Below the pieces are notes generated by a model. The model was given only the letters and a program-made list of their open reading frames with translations, ran no database searches and was not told the DNA's origin. The translations under genes and the position numbers were made by a program. 64,000 nucleotides of DNA from Peribacillus frigoritolerans (GTDB lineage: Bacteria; Bacillota; Bacilli; Bacillales; DSM-1321): contig JAUPFL010000001.1 of assembly GCA_030562215.1 (NCBI GenBank), forward strand, positions 1,786,501 to 1,850,500, read 5' to 3'. Shown piece after piece: positions 9,393-19,500 of this stretch; position 1 is the first letter of the stretch, and each line of letters begins with the position of its first letter.

Positions 9393-9441
9393 CCAGATAA
9401 CACCGTATTAGCTAAACACCGGCGTTATCTGGTTATTTTTT
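9393..9441 (+). terminator. Terminator after the holin gene
   Basis: Stem CCAGATAAC...GTTATCTGG with an inner CCG/CGG pair, then T-rich sequence. It separates the holin from the NlpC/P60-like gene, so the two are probably not one transcript. Confidence 0.8.
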
Positions 9442-9538
9442 GCCGAGATGATGATCGCCGAACATGATTTGGTCTAAAAACCGAAATGCAACATACATTT
9501 AAAATTGTGGTTCATTTTCAGTTTGGGGAGGAAAAAGG

Positions 9539-10017
9539 ATGAGTTATAGTTTACAAGTTTCAAAATGGTTTACAGCCATAGTTTTAATCGGGGCATTATT
9601 GACGGCATTCATATTCAGTCCGGCTAATGCTTCAGCCTCTATCAATTATGGTGATGAAGTTGCCGCTTTGGCAAAGAAGCAGGTGGGAAGCAAATATAAA
9701 TATGGGGGACGACCCCAAAAGGGTTTGATGCTAGCGGTCTTACCCAATATGTATATAAAAATGCCGCCACAGAAATGAAGATTCCAAGAACGAGTGCGGA
9801 CCAGTATAAAACCGGAAAGGCCGTGAAGCAAAAAGATTTAAAAGCGGGCGATTTGGTCTTCTATGCGACAGGTAAGAAAGGGCAGGTCTCTTTTGTAGGA
9901 ATCTATTATGGAAATGGTACATTTGTCGGGACCACTACCAAAGGGGTCAAGGTGGTCAAAATGAGTGATAAGTATTGGAAAGAAAAATATATAGGGGCAA
10001 AACGGGTCATTAAGTAA
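9539..10017 (+). CDS. Secreted NlpC/P60-like protein lacking catalytic residues (frameshifted)
   Basis: 159 residues after restoring one G at the G5 run 9704-9708. Signal peptide: basic start, hydrophobic core TAIVLIGALLTAFIF, likely cleavage after SPANASA. The mature protein is essentially one NlpC/P60 domain: VAALAKKQVGSKYKYGGTTP, GFDASGLTQYVYK, IPRTSADQY, LKAGDLVFYA, VSFVGIYYGNGTF, KEKYIGAKRVI. In active enzymes these read FDCSGL and HVGIY. Here the nucleophilic Cys is Ala (codon GCT) and the His is Phe (TTT), both well away from the frame break. It is therefore probably a non-catalytic wall-binding homologue. Confidence 0.85.
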
Positions 10018-10045
10018 CAATCTAATGTTCATATGAAAAAAGTCC

Positions 10046-10084
10046 AGCAAAAAAGAGCATCGAAAAACCGATGCTCTTTTTGCT
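10046..10084. terminator. Bidirectional terminator
   Basis: AGCAAAAAAGAGCATCG / CGATGCTCTTTTTGCT hairpin with T-runs on both strands, between the convergent NlpC/P60-like and GDYXXLXY genes. Confidence 0.88.
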
Positions 10085-10102
10085 AGTCATATCCGGGGGC
10101 AT

Positions 10103-10639
10103 TCATTCAATGATGATATCGGTTAAAACAACATTGCCATTACGAACTTTTACGACGGCCACTGAAGGATTGGCCAATGCGTCCTTCTCCATTTCCTTTG
10201 CTTTTTCTTCGGAAGCGAAATAATTGTCCAGACCGTATCTGATCTGAATGGTTTTAGCATTTTGCAGGTCATATGGGATTTCCAATTCCCCTTTTAGGTA
10301 CACGCCTTCGCCGGGTTTTTCTTTCGTTACGTAATCGACCACGTATAGTCCATCAGTGTTTTGTTTCAAACGTACATATACCTTTTTATAATCACCCATA
10401 TTTCTTGTATTGAACTCGGTTTTAATCGAGTCATCGACTTGTGATGACCTAACTGATTCAATTTCGTATTTCAATGCCACATAGCTTCCCCTAAATAAGT
10501 CAGTCGGGTCGACCGGGGCTGTTTTGATCTTGATTACATCTCCTGTCATTGTTGTCCAGACCGGAGGAAACGCCAAGATTAACAGAATCAAGACTGGAAT
10601 GGAAAATACGATGAGTGGCCTGAATGATTGATTACTCAT
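10103..10639 (-). CDS. GDYXXLXY-domain membrane-anchored protein
   Basis: 178 residues from ATG 10639, with SD AAGGAGGGG 5 nt upstream. One N-terminal TM (PLIVFSIPVLILLILAFPPVW) is followed by an extracytoplasmic domain with the family motif DLFRGSYVALKYEI (the GDYXXLXY signature) and YLKGELEIPYDL. Function unknown; the family is usually encoded with DUF2157/DUF4401 membrane proteins, as here. In the raw sequence the upstream gene runs into it without a stop. Restoring one A in the A6 run just upstream creates a normal TAA overlapping this start, so the apparent fusion is not believed. Confidence 0.8.
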   Translation of the reverse strand: MSNQSFRPLIVFSIPVLILLILAFPPVWTTMTGDVIKIKTAPVDPTDLFRGSYVALKYEIESVRSSQVDDSIKTEFNTRNMGDYKKVYVRLKQNTDGLYVVDYVTKEKPGEGVYLKGELEIPYDLQNAKTIQIRYGLDNYFASEEKAKEMEKDALANPSVAVVKVRNGNVVLTDIIIE

Positions 10640-11688
10640 TGAGTTCCCCTCCTTTTTTCGTTGATTTTCAAAGAAGAAGCCAAAACCGATAAGCATGATT
10701 CCACCGATGATGAATGTAAGTGATTTTGGCAGGAAGTCAAAGGAGTAAATGTAATATCTGAAAATCAGTGCACATATTATCACGATGCTGGTCAAACTGC
10801 CTTTTAGAATCAGATAAAGCAGAAAAACGAAATAAGCTAAAGGAAACCAGATTGAAAAATCAAAGGTAAGGAAGAGTGCAGTTATACCATGTAAGATATG
10901 CCCTTGTATGTGTGTGATGTTTTGTAATTTGGCTCTTACCGGAATATAGGCAAGCACGATTCCCAGTACAAACAAAATGGAAAGGACTATCGTATTCGAA
11001 TTTTCAAACCCTTGTTTCGGCACGAATTCCATAAGAAATAAGGCAATTGTATTGATGGCTAAAGCGTTAATGAAAAAGGTCAGATATTTAGGGTAATCGA
11101 ATTTCTTTAACAGAAAGTATAAAGCCGGTAGAAATACAAGAATGGCAAGCGGATAAGATGTTTCATCAACGAATATACTTCCATTAATATAAATGAAAAG
11201 CAGAAAGGTTGTAAAAAGGAGGATGAAAACATCCTTCAAATAGTATCCAATGAATACCGTTCCAATCGCCCATAATAAAAAGGAGCTGTTGAAATTGATG
11301 CTAATGTTAAACATCTGCTCGACTAGAAAAATCCCTGCACCAAAGATCAGAATACCTGCATAATGCAGACTTCGTGACGTTTTGGGAAAGCGTACCTGCA
11401 CCTTCACGCCAGCAAAATTCACTCCGATGAGGCATGCAATGATAAGCAGGAATTTAACCGCTTTACTTAAATAGATCCAGTTGCTGGCTACGAAGGTCAA
11501 TACGCCTAAACCTAAAAGAAGCGCCCCAATGGATAATAGAATAGTGATGAAGTTCAAATTACCTTTGATATCATAGGAACCTAACATCCTCACTTTCTCT
11601 TGCTGGGAGATGACTCCTTCCTTTTCAAGGTAATTAAATTCATGTTCAAGAAAATCGAATTGTTTTTTGTTATTGCTTTGTTGGCCAA
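10632..11688 (-). CDS. DUF2157-type multi-TM membrane protein (frameshifted)
   Basis: About 352 residues. The start is TTG 11688 with SD GGAGGAG. The N-terminal cytoplasmic part (QFDFLEHEFNYLEKEGVI) is reached only after restoring one C in GGCC near 11684. It then has the DUF2157 hallmark helices (LLSIGALLLGLGVLTFVASNW) and about ten further TM segments up to IIGGIMLIGFGFFFENQRKK. A second lost A merges it with the downstream gene. It is probably co-transcribed and translationally coupled (TAA overlapping ATG) with the GDYXXLXY gene. Role unknown. Confidence 0.75.
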
Positions 11689-11864
11689 AGTAACTCCTCC
11701 TTCCACATTTTACTATTATACATCGTATTCTCTTGCAGCTTTGAATATAATGCTAATTTTCTTCTACCCTTATTAGAATGCATGTAAGAGCAAAAATTAT
11801 TTATAGTACCTTGCAATGAACAGTACCGTGTGGTAAATTATTTACATAAGATGTATTGTTCGGT

Positions 11865-11891
11865 GTTCAGTACTGTTTATTGAACTATACT
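11865..11891 (+). promoter_or_regulatory. Candidate PadR operator and -10 element
   Basis: GTTCA (11865-11869) and TGAAC (11881-11885) form an inverted repeat directly upstream of a -10-like TATACT (11886-11891). A related CAGTAC(C/T)G element recurs at 11820 and 11868. Placement 30 bp before the padR start fits autoregulation. No database check was possible. Confidence 0.35.
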
Positions 11892-11920
11892 GAAAAACTT
11901 TCGGAAGGAGTGAAGGTGCT

Positions 11921-12241
11921 ATGAATGTACAATTTAAGAAAGGTGTCCTGGAACTGTGTGTCCTGGTTTTACTGGATAAGCAGGATCGCTATGGGTATGA
12001 ACTTGTACAGAAGATTTCGGATCAAATTGAAATATCGGAAGGGTCGGTATATCCACTTTTAAGGCGATTGACGAAGGAAGAGTATTTTACGACATATTTG
12101 CAAGAATCAACAGAAGGGCCTCCGCGCAAGTATTATACATTAACCGAAAAAGGCCGGAGATACCTTCAAGAGCTGCTGACGGAATGGAATGAATTTTCCC
12201 ATGGTGTCAACCAATTAATCAAGGAAGGTGTGAACCAATGA
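11921..12241 (+). CDS. PadR-family transcriptional regulator
   Basis: 106 residues, start ATG 11921 with SD CGGAAGGAGTG. Winged-helix PadR fold: [28 protein letters not shown], then the recognition helix region [18 protein letters not shown] and the wing [17 protein letters not shown]. The stop overlaps the start of the next gene (ATGA), indicating tight coupling in a three-gene operon with DUF1700 and DUF4097 proteins, a recurring arrangement in Bacillaceae tied to cell-envelope stress responses. It probably represses its own operon. Confidence 0.9.
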   Translation: MNVQFKKGVLELCVLVLLDKQDRYGYELVQKISDQIEISEGSVYPLLRRLTKEEYFTTYLQESTEGPPRKYYTLTEKGRRYLQELLTEWNEFSHGVNQLIKEGVNQ

Positions 12242-12790
12242 ATAAAGAACAATTTTTAAAACAATTGAATGCCTCTTTAACCAGACTTTCTTTAGAGGAA
12301 CGGGAAGATATCCTTCAAGATTACGAAGAGTATTTCGAAATTGGAATGGAAGAAGGGAAGTCAGAGCAGGAAATCTCCAAATCCCTTGGGAATCCTAAAC
12401 AGATTTCAAGGAACTGATGGCATCCTATCATCTGGGTCAGGTTGAACAAACGACGTCTGCAAGTAATGTCATGCGGGCAGTTTGGGCAGTCATTGGCTTG
12501 GGATTCTTTAATTTAGTAATCGTTTTGGGGCCATTTATAGCATTGATCGGAGTTGTCATTGCAGGATGGGCTTCGGCGATAGCGTTCATTCTTGCTCCGT
12601 TTGGCGTTCTTTTAACCTTGCGATAGGTAACTTTCAATTATTCGATCTTTTCTTCGCATTGGGACTATGCGGGATTGGCATTTTCATTGCCATGGGAATG
12701 TTTGTTGCCACGAATGCTTTAACTAAAGGATTCATTCGCTATTTAAAATTTAACGCTTCCCTTGTGAAAGGCGGTTTGAAAAATGATTAA
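12238..12790 (+). CDS. DUF1700 membrane protein (frameshifted)
   Basis: 184 residues after restoring one A near 12409 and one G near 12620. The cytoplasmic N-terminal domain ([39 protein letters not shown]) is the typical DUF1700/HAAS start. It is followed by four TM segments, including [19 protein letters not shown] and [19 protein letters not shown]. It overlaps padR by 4 bp and the DUF4097 gene by 8 bp. Likely membrane partner of the downstream protein; molecular role unknown. Confidence 0.85.
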
Positions 12791-13577
12791 TGTAAAAAAA
12801 TTATCGATCATTGCACTTGTATTGTTATTGATCGGAGTAATAGGAAGTCTGTTTACGTTTTCCCAAGTGACGAATAAGGAAACGACTACAGAGGAAAAAA
12901 CGATTTCGGAAATCGTGACGGACATTCGGATCGACACTGATAATGCAGCTGTAGAAATCGTTCCAACGAAGGATACGGAGACCAGGATAGAGTTGGTTTC
13001 AAAAGGGATGGATGTTTCCAAGTTGGATTTCACTGCAGATGTGGAAGGGAAGAAGCTTTCGGTACAATTAAAAGATCGACGCACCTTTAGCTTTGGTTTT
13101 CATATTCAATCCTTACATTTAAAGGTATATGTGCCTGAAGAATCTTATAAATCCTTTGTAGCCGAATCCGATAATGGAAAATTGCAAATATCGGGATTGA
13201 AAAGTGAAAATCTAAATGTGAAATCTCAAAATGGCCGGGTAGAATTAAATGATATAATAACCGAAAAAGTTGAAGTGAAATCTGCTAATGGAAAAGTAGA
13301 GCTTAATAATGTGGAGGGAAAACTGGTTGGTTCATCGAATAACGGTAAAATCACATTAGTCACGAAAGACTTGGATAGGGAGATCGAACTCGAAAGTAAT
13401 AATGGTAAAATCATGATCAAAACGGAGAATGAACCGACAAATACAACATTCGATGTTCATGTTGACAATGGGAGAGTAGATATCCTTGGTAAGTACGAAG
13501 GCAATACTGTCATTGGCAAAGGTGAAAATCTAGTTAAATTGGAAACGAATAATGGGAAAATCGAGATAACGAAATAG
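12783..13577 (+). CDS. DUF4097 (LiaG/YvlB-like) anchored protein
   Basis: 264 residues. An uncleaved N-terminal TM (IIALVLLLIGVIGSLFTF) is followed by an extracytoplasmic beta-helical domain in which a short motif repeats about every 16-20 residues: SDNGKLQISG, SQNGRVELND, SANGKVELNN, SNNGKITLVT, SNNGKIMIKT, VDNGRVDILG, TNNGKIEIT. Such N-G repeats mark DUF4097 putative adhesin/LiaG-like proteins. It is the last gene of the PadR operon, followed by a terminator. A role in envelope-stress sensing is inferred only from the family context. Confidence 0.88.
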   Translation: MINVKKLSIIALVLLLIGVIGSLFTFSQVTNKETTTEEKTISEIVTDIRIDTDNAAVEIVPTKDTETRIELVSKGMDVSKLDFTADVEGKKLSVQLKDRRTFSFGFHIQSLHLKVYVPEESYKSFVAESDNGKLQISGLKSENLNVKSQNGRVELNDIITEKVEVKSANGKVELNNVEGKLVGSSNNGKITLVTKDLDREIELESNNGKIMIKTENEPTNTTFDVHVDNGRVDILGKYEGNTVIGKGENLVKLETNNGKIEITK

Positions 13578-13589
13578 TCGTGAAGCATG

Positions 13590-13621
13590 AAAAAGCGGAT
13601 CCAATTGGGGTCGGCTTTTTT
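13590..13621 (+). terminator. Terminator of the PadR-DUF1700-DUF4097 operon
   Basis: Hairpin AAAAAGC(G)GATCC...GGGGTC(G)GCTTTTTT. Confidence 0.75.
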
Positions 13622-13815
13622 CAGTTATGCTGCCATTGCTATAAGCGGCCCCCTTCTAAGGAAATATTGAAAAAGATTTAAAGTTTTTCCTTTTAGATGT
13701 TTTTGGAATTATAATATATGAAGGATAATTATGTTAAAAGTAATGAGTGTAAGTCCGCCATCAAATCTAAGGAAAAGTTTTAATGAAACGACTTCAAAAG
13801 CATGGGGGCTGTAGA

Positions 13816-14776
13816 ATGAAATTCAATAAATTGTCATTGGATATATTTAAACGTATGATCTTCACTCGCAAGAAAAGGGAGGTGGACTATCTGAAGAAAG
13901 GGTTCGAAGTGCAAAAAAGGTTTTTAATATAGTGGAAAGTTCTAAGGATATTATCTACTGCTACGAATCGAATCCAAGTTCCAAGTTCAGGTATCTAAGT
14001 CCATCAATCAATACACTTTTAGGTCAAGGTGTCTTGGAAGAAGCATACAATGACCCTTCCTCCCCTTTCGAAAGGATTCATCCTGATGACTTTGAACTCC
14101 TAAATGAAAAGGTATATATTGGGATTGATTATACTAAGCCGGTCATTCAACGCTGGAGAAATATCGAGGGGGATTTTTTGTGGTTCGAGGAATATGCCAC
14201 ACCTATATATGAAAAAGAGCAATTGGTAGCCGTTCAAGGAATCATTCGCAATATCGATGAAAGAGTGAGGTTCATACAGGATATTGAGTATCAAATGTCC
14301 CATGACCCATTAACGAACATCCATAATCGACAGTTTTTCGATAATATATCTGCCAAATCCAATCTTGATTTCGATACTCCGGTTGCCATGATATTGTGTG
14401 ATTTAGATGAGCTGAAATTTATGAATGATACGTATGGCCATAAGAAAGGAGATGAATTGATTAAAGCAGCGGCAAATCTATTGAAACGGATCTTCTCGGA
14501 CATCGCTGTTGTAGCGAGAGTGGGAGGCGATGAGTTTGCCATTCTTCTGATTGACAGAAGCAAGCGAGAGGTAGAATCTCTTTGTGAATTATTAATGGAA
14601 GAAATCCTTTTGCAAAACTCCCTAAAAAAGGCCCTCACATCAGTATGTCATTCGGGCATGCTTACCGTTCGCATTCCAAAGGGAATATGGATAGCTTATT
14701 CATGGAAGCGGATCAAAAAATGTTTCAGGATAAACGGCGAAGAAAAGAACAGAAACTCGTTCGGGCGGGCAGATGA
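13816..14776 (+). CDS. PAS-GGDEF diguanylate cyclase (frameshifted)
   Basis: 320 residues when one T near 13892 and one A in the A6 run near 14626 are restored. A short basic N-terminus is followed by a PAS fold (IVESSKDIIYCYES, RYLSPSINTLLG, PFERIHPDDFELL, WFEEYATPIYE, PAC segment AVQGIIRNIDERV), then a GGDEF domain: HDPLTNIHNRQFF, ILCDLDELKFMNDTYGHKKGDELI, ARVGGDEFAILL with the intact active-site loop, and SMSFGHAY. There is no RxxD inhibitory site five residues before GGDEF. The protein should be cytosolic and make c-di-GMP in response to a PAS signal. SD GGGGG precedes ATG 13816. Confidence 0.82.
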
Positions 14777-14806
14777 AAGAAATGGCATACAATAAGATAG
14801 GGCGGT

Positions 14807-14838
14807 ACAACCATTCTTCACTTACAGAATGGTTGTTT
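14807..14838 (+). terminator. Terminator of the GGDEF gene
   Basis: ACAACCATTC...GAATGGTTGT hairpin followed by TTT. Confidence 0.75.
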
Positions 14839-15029
14839 CATAGGATGTTTTATGAAATTTAGAATTTAAGGGAATTCCATTATATTGGCGGGTTTCGTTT
14901 CAGCCAAAAGGATTTGGAGCCGTTCCGCTGTATGAAGGGATGATATGCATTAAAAGCATGGCGAACCTAAATTATTAGTTTGCATAACGGAGGGTAAGTG
15001 GACGGAAATGATTATGAATGTTAAAGGGG

Positions 15030-15058
15030 AGCCCAATGTCATACTGGGCTTTTATTTA
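15030..15058 (+). terminator. Hairpin terminator without an evident upstream gene
   Basis: AGCCCAATGTCATACTGGGCT followed by TTTATTTA. The nearest upstream gene already has its own terminator at 14807, so this may end a small unrecognised transcript. Confidence 0.65.
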
Positions 15059-15156
15059 TATATATATATATTTAGGTACACGAAATAAATCATTCGCTTA
15101 TTTTAAGCAATTTTAGTAAACTTGCAATGACTATTATAATTAGAAGGTGAAGGGAT

Positions 15157-16353
15157 ATGAGGGAAACCTTAGTGGATGAACGGGTAAGAGGGACTGATAA
15201 AATCTGGACACGTGATTTCATCATGATCTGTTTGGCAAATATGTGCATCTTCATGGGTTTTCAAATGACGATGCCGACCCTCCCGCTGTTTGTAGAACAG
15301 CTTGGCGGTGATGACCGTCTTGTGGGGGCTGTCCTTGGAATCTTCACTTTTTCGGCCTTGCTTGTTCGGCCAATTGCCGGCAGGTTATTGGAGACGAAGG
15401 GAAGGCGCATCGTTTTTCTTGCTGGGTTAGCCATTTTCGCATTGTCGGTGGGTTCCTTCGGTTTTATGGGGAGCATCGGCTTGTTATTCATGATGCGGAT
15501 TGTACAGGGCGTCGGCTGGGGATTTTCTTCAACGGCTTCAGGAACGATTGCTTCCGATATAATCCCTGCGAAACGGCGTGGCGAGGGGATGGGGTATTAC
15601 GGATTATCGGGTAACTTAGCACTGGCATTCGGGCCATCATTGGGTCTTTTCCTAGTTACTGTCCTTCCGTTTCAAGAGTTGTTTTTGATCTGCTCTTTGT
15701 TAGGATTGCTTGCCATCATTGCGGCATCACTTATTCGGTATCAAAAAGTGGAAAGTGATCCTTCGGCCGCTGTCAGAGCCAAAAGGTTTGATATATATGA
15801 AAAAAGTGCCCTTCAGCCATCTTTGCTCATTTTCTTCATCTCCGTTACATTTGGTGGAATTGCAACATTCCTTCCCCTGTATACAGCGGAAAAAGGTGTA
15901 GATGGAATTCAGTGGTACTTTTTAGTATATGCAATGGCCCTCATGGTCACGAGATTATTCGCGGGCCGATTATATGACAGAAGGGGACATCGAGCCGTAT
16001 TCGTGCCTTCAACAGTACTCATCATGGCTGGGATGCTGCTGCTTGCATGGATGCCGAGTGAAGCGGTCCTTTACATTGCGGCAGTGCTTTATGGATTTGG
16101 ATTCGGTTCTGTCCAGCCGGCGCTGCAGGCATGGTCGATTGAAAAGACGGCACCCAATCGGAAGGCGATGGCAAATGCAACATACTTTTCATTTTTTGAT
16201 CTTGGAGTGGGCATAGGTGCCATCGTGTTCGGGCAGATAGGCTTCCTCTTCGGCTATAGGAGCATCTATATCACGGCAGCCGCCTCGATATTCATTTCGA
16301 TGATCGTTTATTTATGCATTATCAGGAGCGAGGATAAAGTAAAATCAATGTAA
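15157..16353 (+). CDS. MFS transporter, drug-efflux type
   Basis: 398 residues with 12 TM segments, intact frame. ATG 15157 follows SD AGGTGAAGGG. The loop 2-3 signature appears as GIFTFSALLVRPIAGRLLETKGRR (motif A-like: G-x-x-x-D/E-R-x-G-R-R variant), and motif C-like glycines are present in helix 5 (GLSGNLALAFGPSLG). The loop between TM8 and TM9 reads FAGRLYDRRGHR. The size fits the DHA1 branch (YfhI/YwoG-like exporters). Substrate unknown. TATAAT at 15135 lies 17 bp upstream of the gene. Confidence 0.85.
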   Translation: MRETLVDERVRGTDKIWTRDFIMICLANMCIFMGFQMTMPTLPLFVEQLGGDDRLVGAVLGIFTFSALLVRPIAGRLLETKGRRIVFLAGLAIFALSVGSFGFMGSIGLLFMMRIVQGVGWGFSSTASGTIASDIIPAKRRGEGMGYYGLSGNLALAFGPSLGLFLVTVLPFQELFLICSLLGLLAIIAASLIRYQKVESDPSAAVRAKRFDIYEKSALQPSLLIFFISVTFGGIATFLPLYTAEKGVDGIQWYFLVYAMALMVTRLFAGRLYDRRGHRAVFVPSTVLIMAGMLLLAWMPSEAVLYIAAVLYGFGFGSVQPALQAWSIEKTAPNRKAMANATYFSFFDLGVGIGAIVFGQIGFLFGYRSIYITAAASIFISMIVYLCIIRSEDKVKSM

Positions 16354-16533
16354 AGACGTTGAATGGCTTCAAATGGAAGTCATTTTTTTGAGTCATGAGG
16401 AACATTACTGGATTCGTTGTTCCATCAGTGTATCATCCTAAATATTTAAAAAAATGGAAGAACTTTGTTATTATCAAAAAGAGAATATACATAAGATGAT
16501 AGAAGGTCTATTTGAAGGAAGGGGAATCTTGGG

Positions 16534-19500
16534 ATGAATGATTCTTCAAACGAAGAAATGACATTAGAAAGAAGGAAGCGTATTTTCCAAGAAGAGCTGG
16601 ATGTTTTATGGGAAAGGCGGCTCATCCCTAAATCAGAATATATCCGGATTAGCAGGGCATATAATCGCCATTTCCAACTTGCCCTCCATAAAGAAAGGCG
16701 CTTAGAGGATGAAAAAAGAAATCCATCCAAGAACATGAAACGATTATCGGTGAAAGTGCCGAGATGAAGGTTCAAGATAGCCTGAGGGAAGAATTTCCAT
16801 TGGGATTACGGGAATCTGGTAAATGGAAAGAATCGATAATGAAAAATGAGAAGGCCGGGTATGATCCTATTGAATCCGTTTTGGAGGATAGTCTGGTACC
16901 TGTCAAGGAGATCACTGATAGGAAACCGGTTATTCTACAGCAGTCCATCAAGCGGGAGAAACCGGTAAAACCGGTAAAGCCGAAGAAAACACCTGAGCAA
17001 ATCAGGGAACGGAATATCTCTGTCATCCTGCTCACTGGGGTCATATTGCTTCTGTTTGGCGGGTTGATTTTAGCAACCACTTCATGGGGGATCTGAATGC
17101 GGTCCTGAAAGTTTTCTTCATTGGAATGGTTTCCGTCATTTTTGCAGGGATGGCCTTCATCGCGTCGAAGCTGAAAATTAAACAAACCGCTTTTGCATTC
17201 CTGACGCTAGCCGGGTTATTCGTTCCGATTACTATTTTATCAGCTTCATATTATCGGATTTTTGGAGAGTACCTTTCACTTAATGGTGATGGGCGGGGGC
17301 TTCTGGGGTTTCTTGGGGATTACTTTGCTTAGCCATTTATTGTAAGATTGCTGACTACTTCAAGTCGAAAATATTCATTTTCATTTCAATATTCACGTTT
17401 GGCATTACCTGCTATTTCGGATTGGCTTTTGTGACACCCACTATCGAGTGGATGTTTTTGGCGATTGGCATTCTTAATTTAATACTATTATGGAATAGGG
17501 AGCAATTGAAAAATCAAAAAGCATTAACGTTATTCAAACCAGTCATTTTTCAATTCATCCAGTTTAAGATCATTGTGGAAGCCTTTGTGATCCTGACGTT
17601 ATTTTCAAGTAACTTGGTGTATTCGCTAACGTTGATGGTCTTTTCTGTTTTGTTTTTGATTTTTTCGGTCAAATTCCAAAAAAAATATTATGAAATGGCT
17701 TTTAGCGCCGTTTTCACGTATGGCTATATCCATCTAGTTTATAACTCGTTTTTAAGTGAGTACATGATCATTGCATTTGCACTTGTTCCAATCATTTTTA
17801 CTATGCTATCGAAATATCTGGCTAAATCCAAAATGACTAAGCTTTCGAAGAACTTCATGTTCACCAGTTTGATTGAGAGCGGGATCGTTTTCTTATATAG
17901 TAACGCGATGGTGTACCAGGAGATCTATGCGCAAATATTCATTGCGCTCATGATAATATCCGCTCAGCTTGTCCATGTTTCCCTTCATTCGAGAAATTCC
18001 AGCTTCACGTACCCGGCTGTTATTGTTTTCGACTTAGCGTTCCTATATCTTTTCTTTGCCTTGCCAGTCTCTTTTTCTACCATTTTAAATCTGATTTTTG
18101 TTGTTCAGGTCATTCAATATCTTGGAGTATATTTATATAATCGTCATCCAAGGTACAGCCTGTTTAAGAAGAGTATCTTACTCATCTCCCCAATGATCAT
18201 GTTAGTGATACTGACCAGTAAATTCAGCGAAATGGATTGGCTTGCAGTTAGTGCAGAGCTCGCCATGATTTCTGGGCTTTTCTTCATCACATATATAAAA
18301 GACGAATCAAAGCATATGAAGGAAAACGCCATATACGGGTTTCCAATCACTTTCGTACTGGCTTTGGTTGCTTTCTATCCATATTTGTTGGAGAGTTTAG
18401 GGTGGGTCCGATCAAATATCCCGCTCAGCGTCTATTTAATGGGGGTTTCACTGATTTCCATCTGTTCAGCCTACACATTTAAAAAGAGATACCATAAATA
18501 CTTTCCTGTTTTTGCATATAGCGGACAGATTCTTTCCTTCCTTTCCTTGATATCGATTCCCTTCGATTCATTGAATCCTTTGGAGGCAAGCGGAGTCATT
18601 GCCATAGCTACTGCAATGAACGGCTGGTCCGTCCATATACATCGGAAGCAAATATTCTGGGTGCCTGTCGTGATCACAAGTGCCGGCCTATATGCCTCAC
18701 TCTACGATGTTTTTGATTTTGGTTCAATGGTGCTGAAGATTGCGTTTGTGCTCCTAGGCCCTATCGTCTTTTTCCTTCTAGGAGGATGGCTTGGGAAATA
18801 TTCGGGAAATGGGAAATTGTACTTCCAATATACGAGTCACCTTGCCAATTTACTGGCGATTCCCGTTGGATATTTGCTCATCATCCATACGGAAAGTTCA
18901 CCGTTCCTATATGTTTCACAACTGCTGATTTATATTTTGGTGCTTTAAGGGCAAATGTGAAATGGGAAAAATACGTTTTTACGTACCTGGGGTTTTCGAC
19001 ACTTTTCCTGCAGGTCCATTTATTTTTTGCAAACGTGGGGAGAATGGCATTCATTACATCAATATGCATGATGATAACAGCAGGACTCATAACCATTCTG
19101 TGGTCGGTTTCCAAAAAGAATTGGAAAGGCATCATGGAGTATTATCTTATTCCATTCATTCATTTAGGAATAAGCATATCCATATTGGAAACGGCAATCC
19201 GGGATTTTCCGCTTAACAGGGAATTGGTCTGGGTAGGAGTGATGACTGTACAGTTCTTGTTTGCCTGGTATCTGCTCATGAAAAGGAATTGGCGGAACTA
19301 TGTTGCGGCTCCTCTAAGCTTGGCGTTCATTTTCTATAATATGTATGTAAATACATTACCTCTGGTTATGGCGATTATCGTATTGCTTGTATGTATGGCT
19401 GTGATGGTGCTGGCTAGCAGACGCCATTTCAAAGGATTGGTCAACCAAGAGGCAACGGAGAGAGTCATTGATCATTATCGGATTTTTGGTTTGTTATATC

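Larger units (their letters stand above)
14777..15156. other. 380-bp intergenic region
   Basis: It contains the GGDEF terminator, an unassigned stretch (14840-15020) with no coding sense in six frames, a second hairpin terminator at 15030-15058, a short (TA)n tract around 15058-15071, and a TATAAT at 15135-15140 that may be the -10 of the MFS gene. Confidence 0.5.

Noticed and set aside
8629-10017. Intact prophage or lysis cassette
   Set aside because: Only one holin and one catalytically dead wall-hydrolase homologue, separated by a terminator; no structural, replication or integration genes.
15057-15071. TA dinucleotide tract as a phase-variation switch of the MFS gene
   Set aside because: It is short, lies 85 bp upstream of the gene and outside any promoter spacer I can define.
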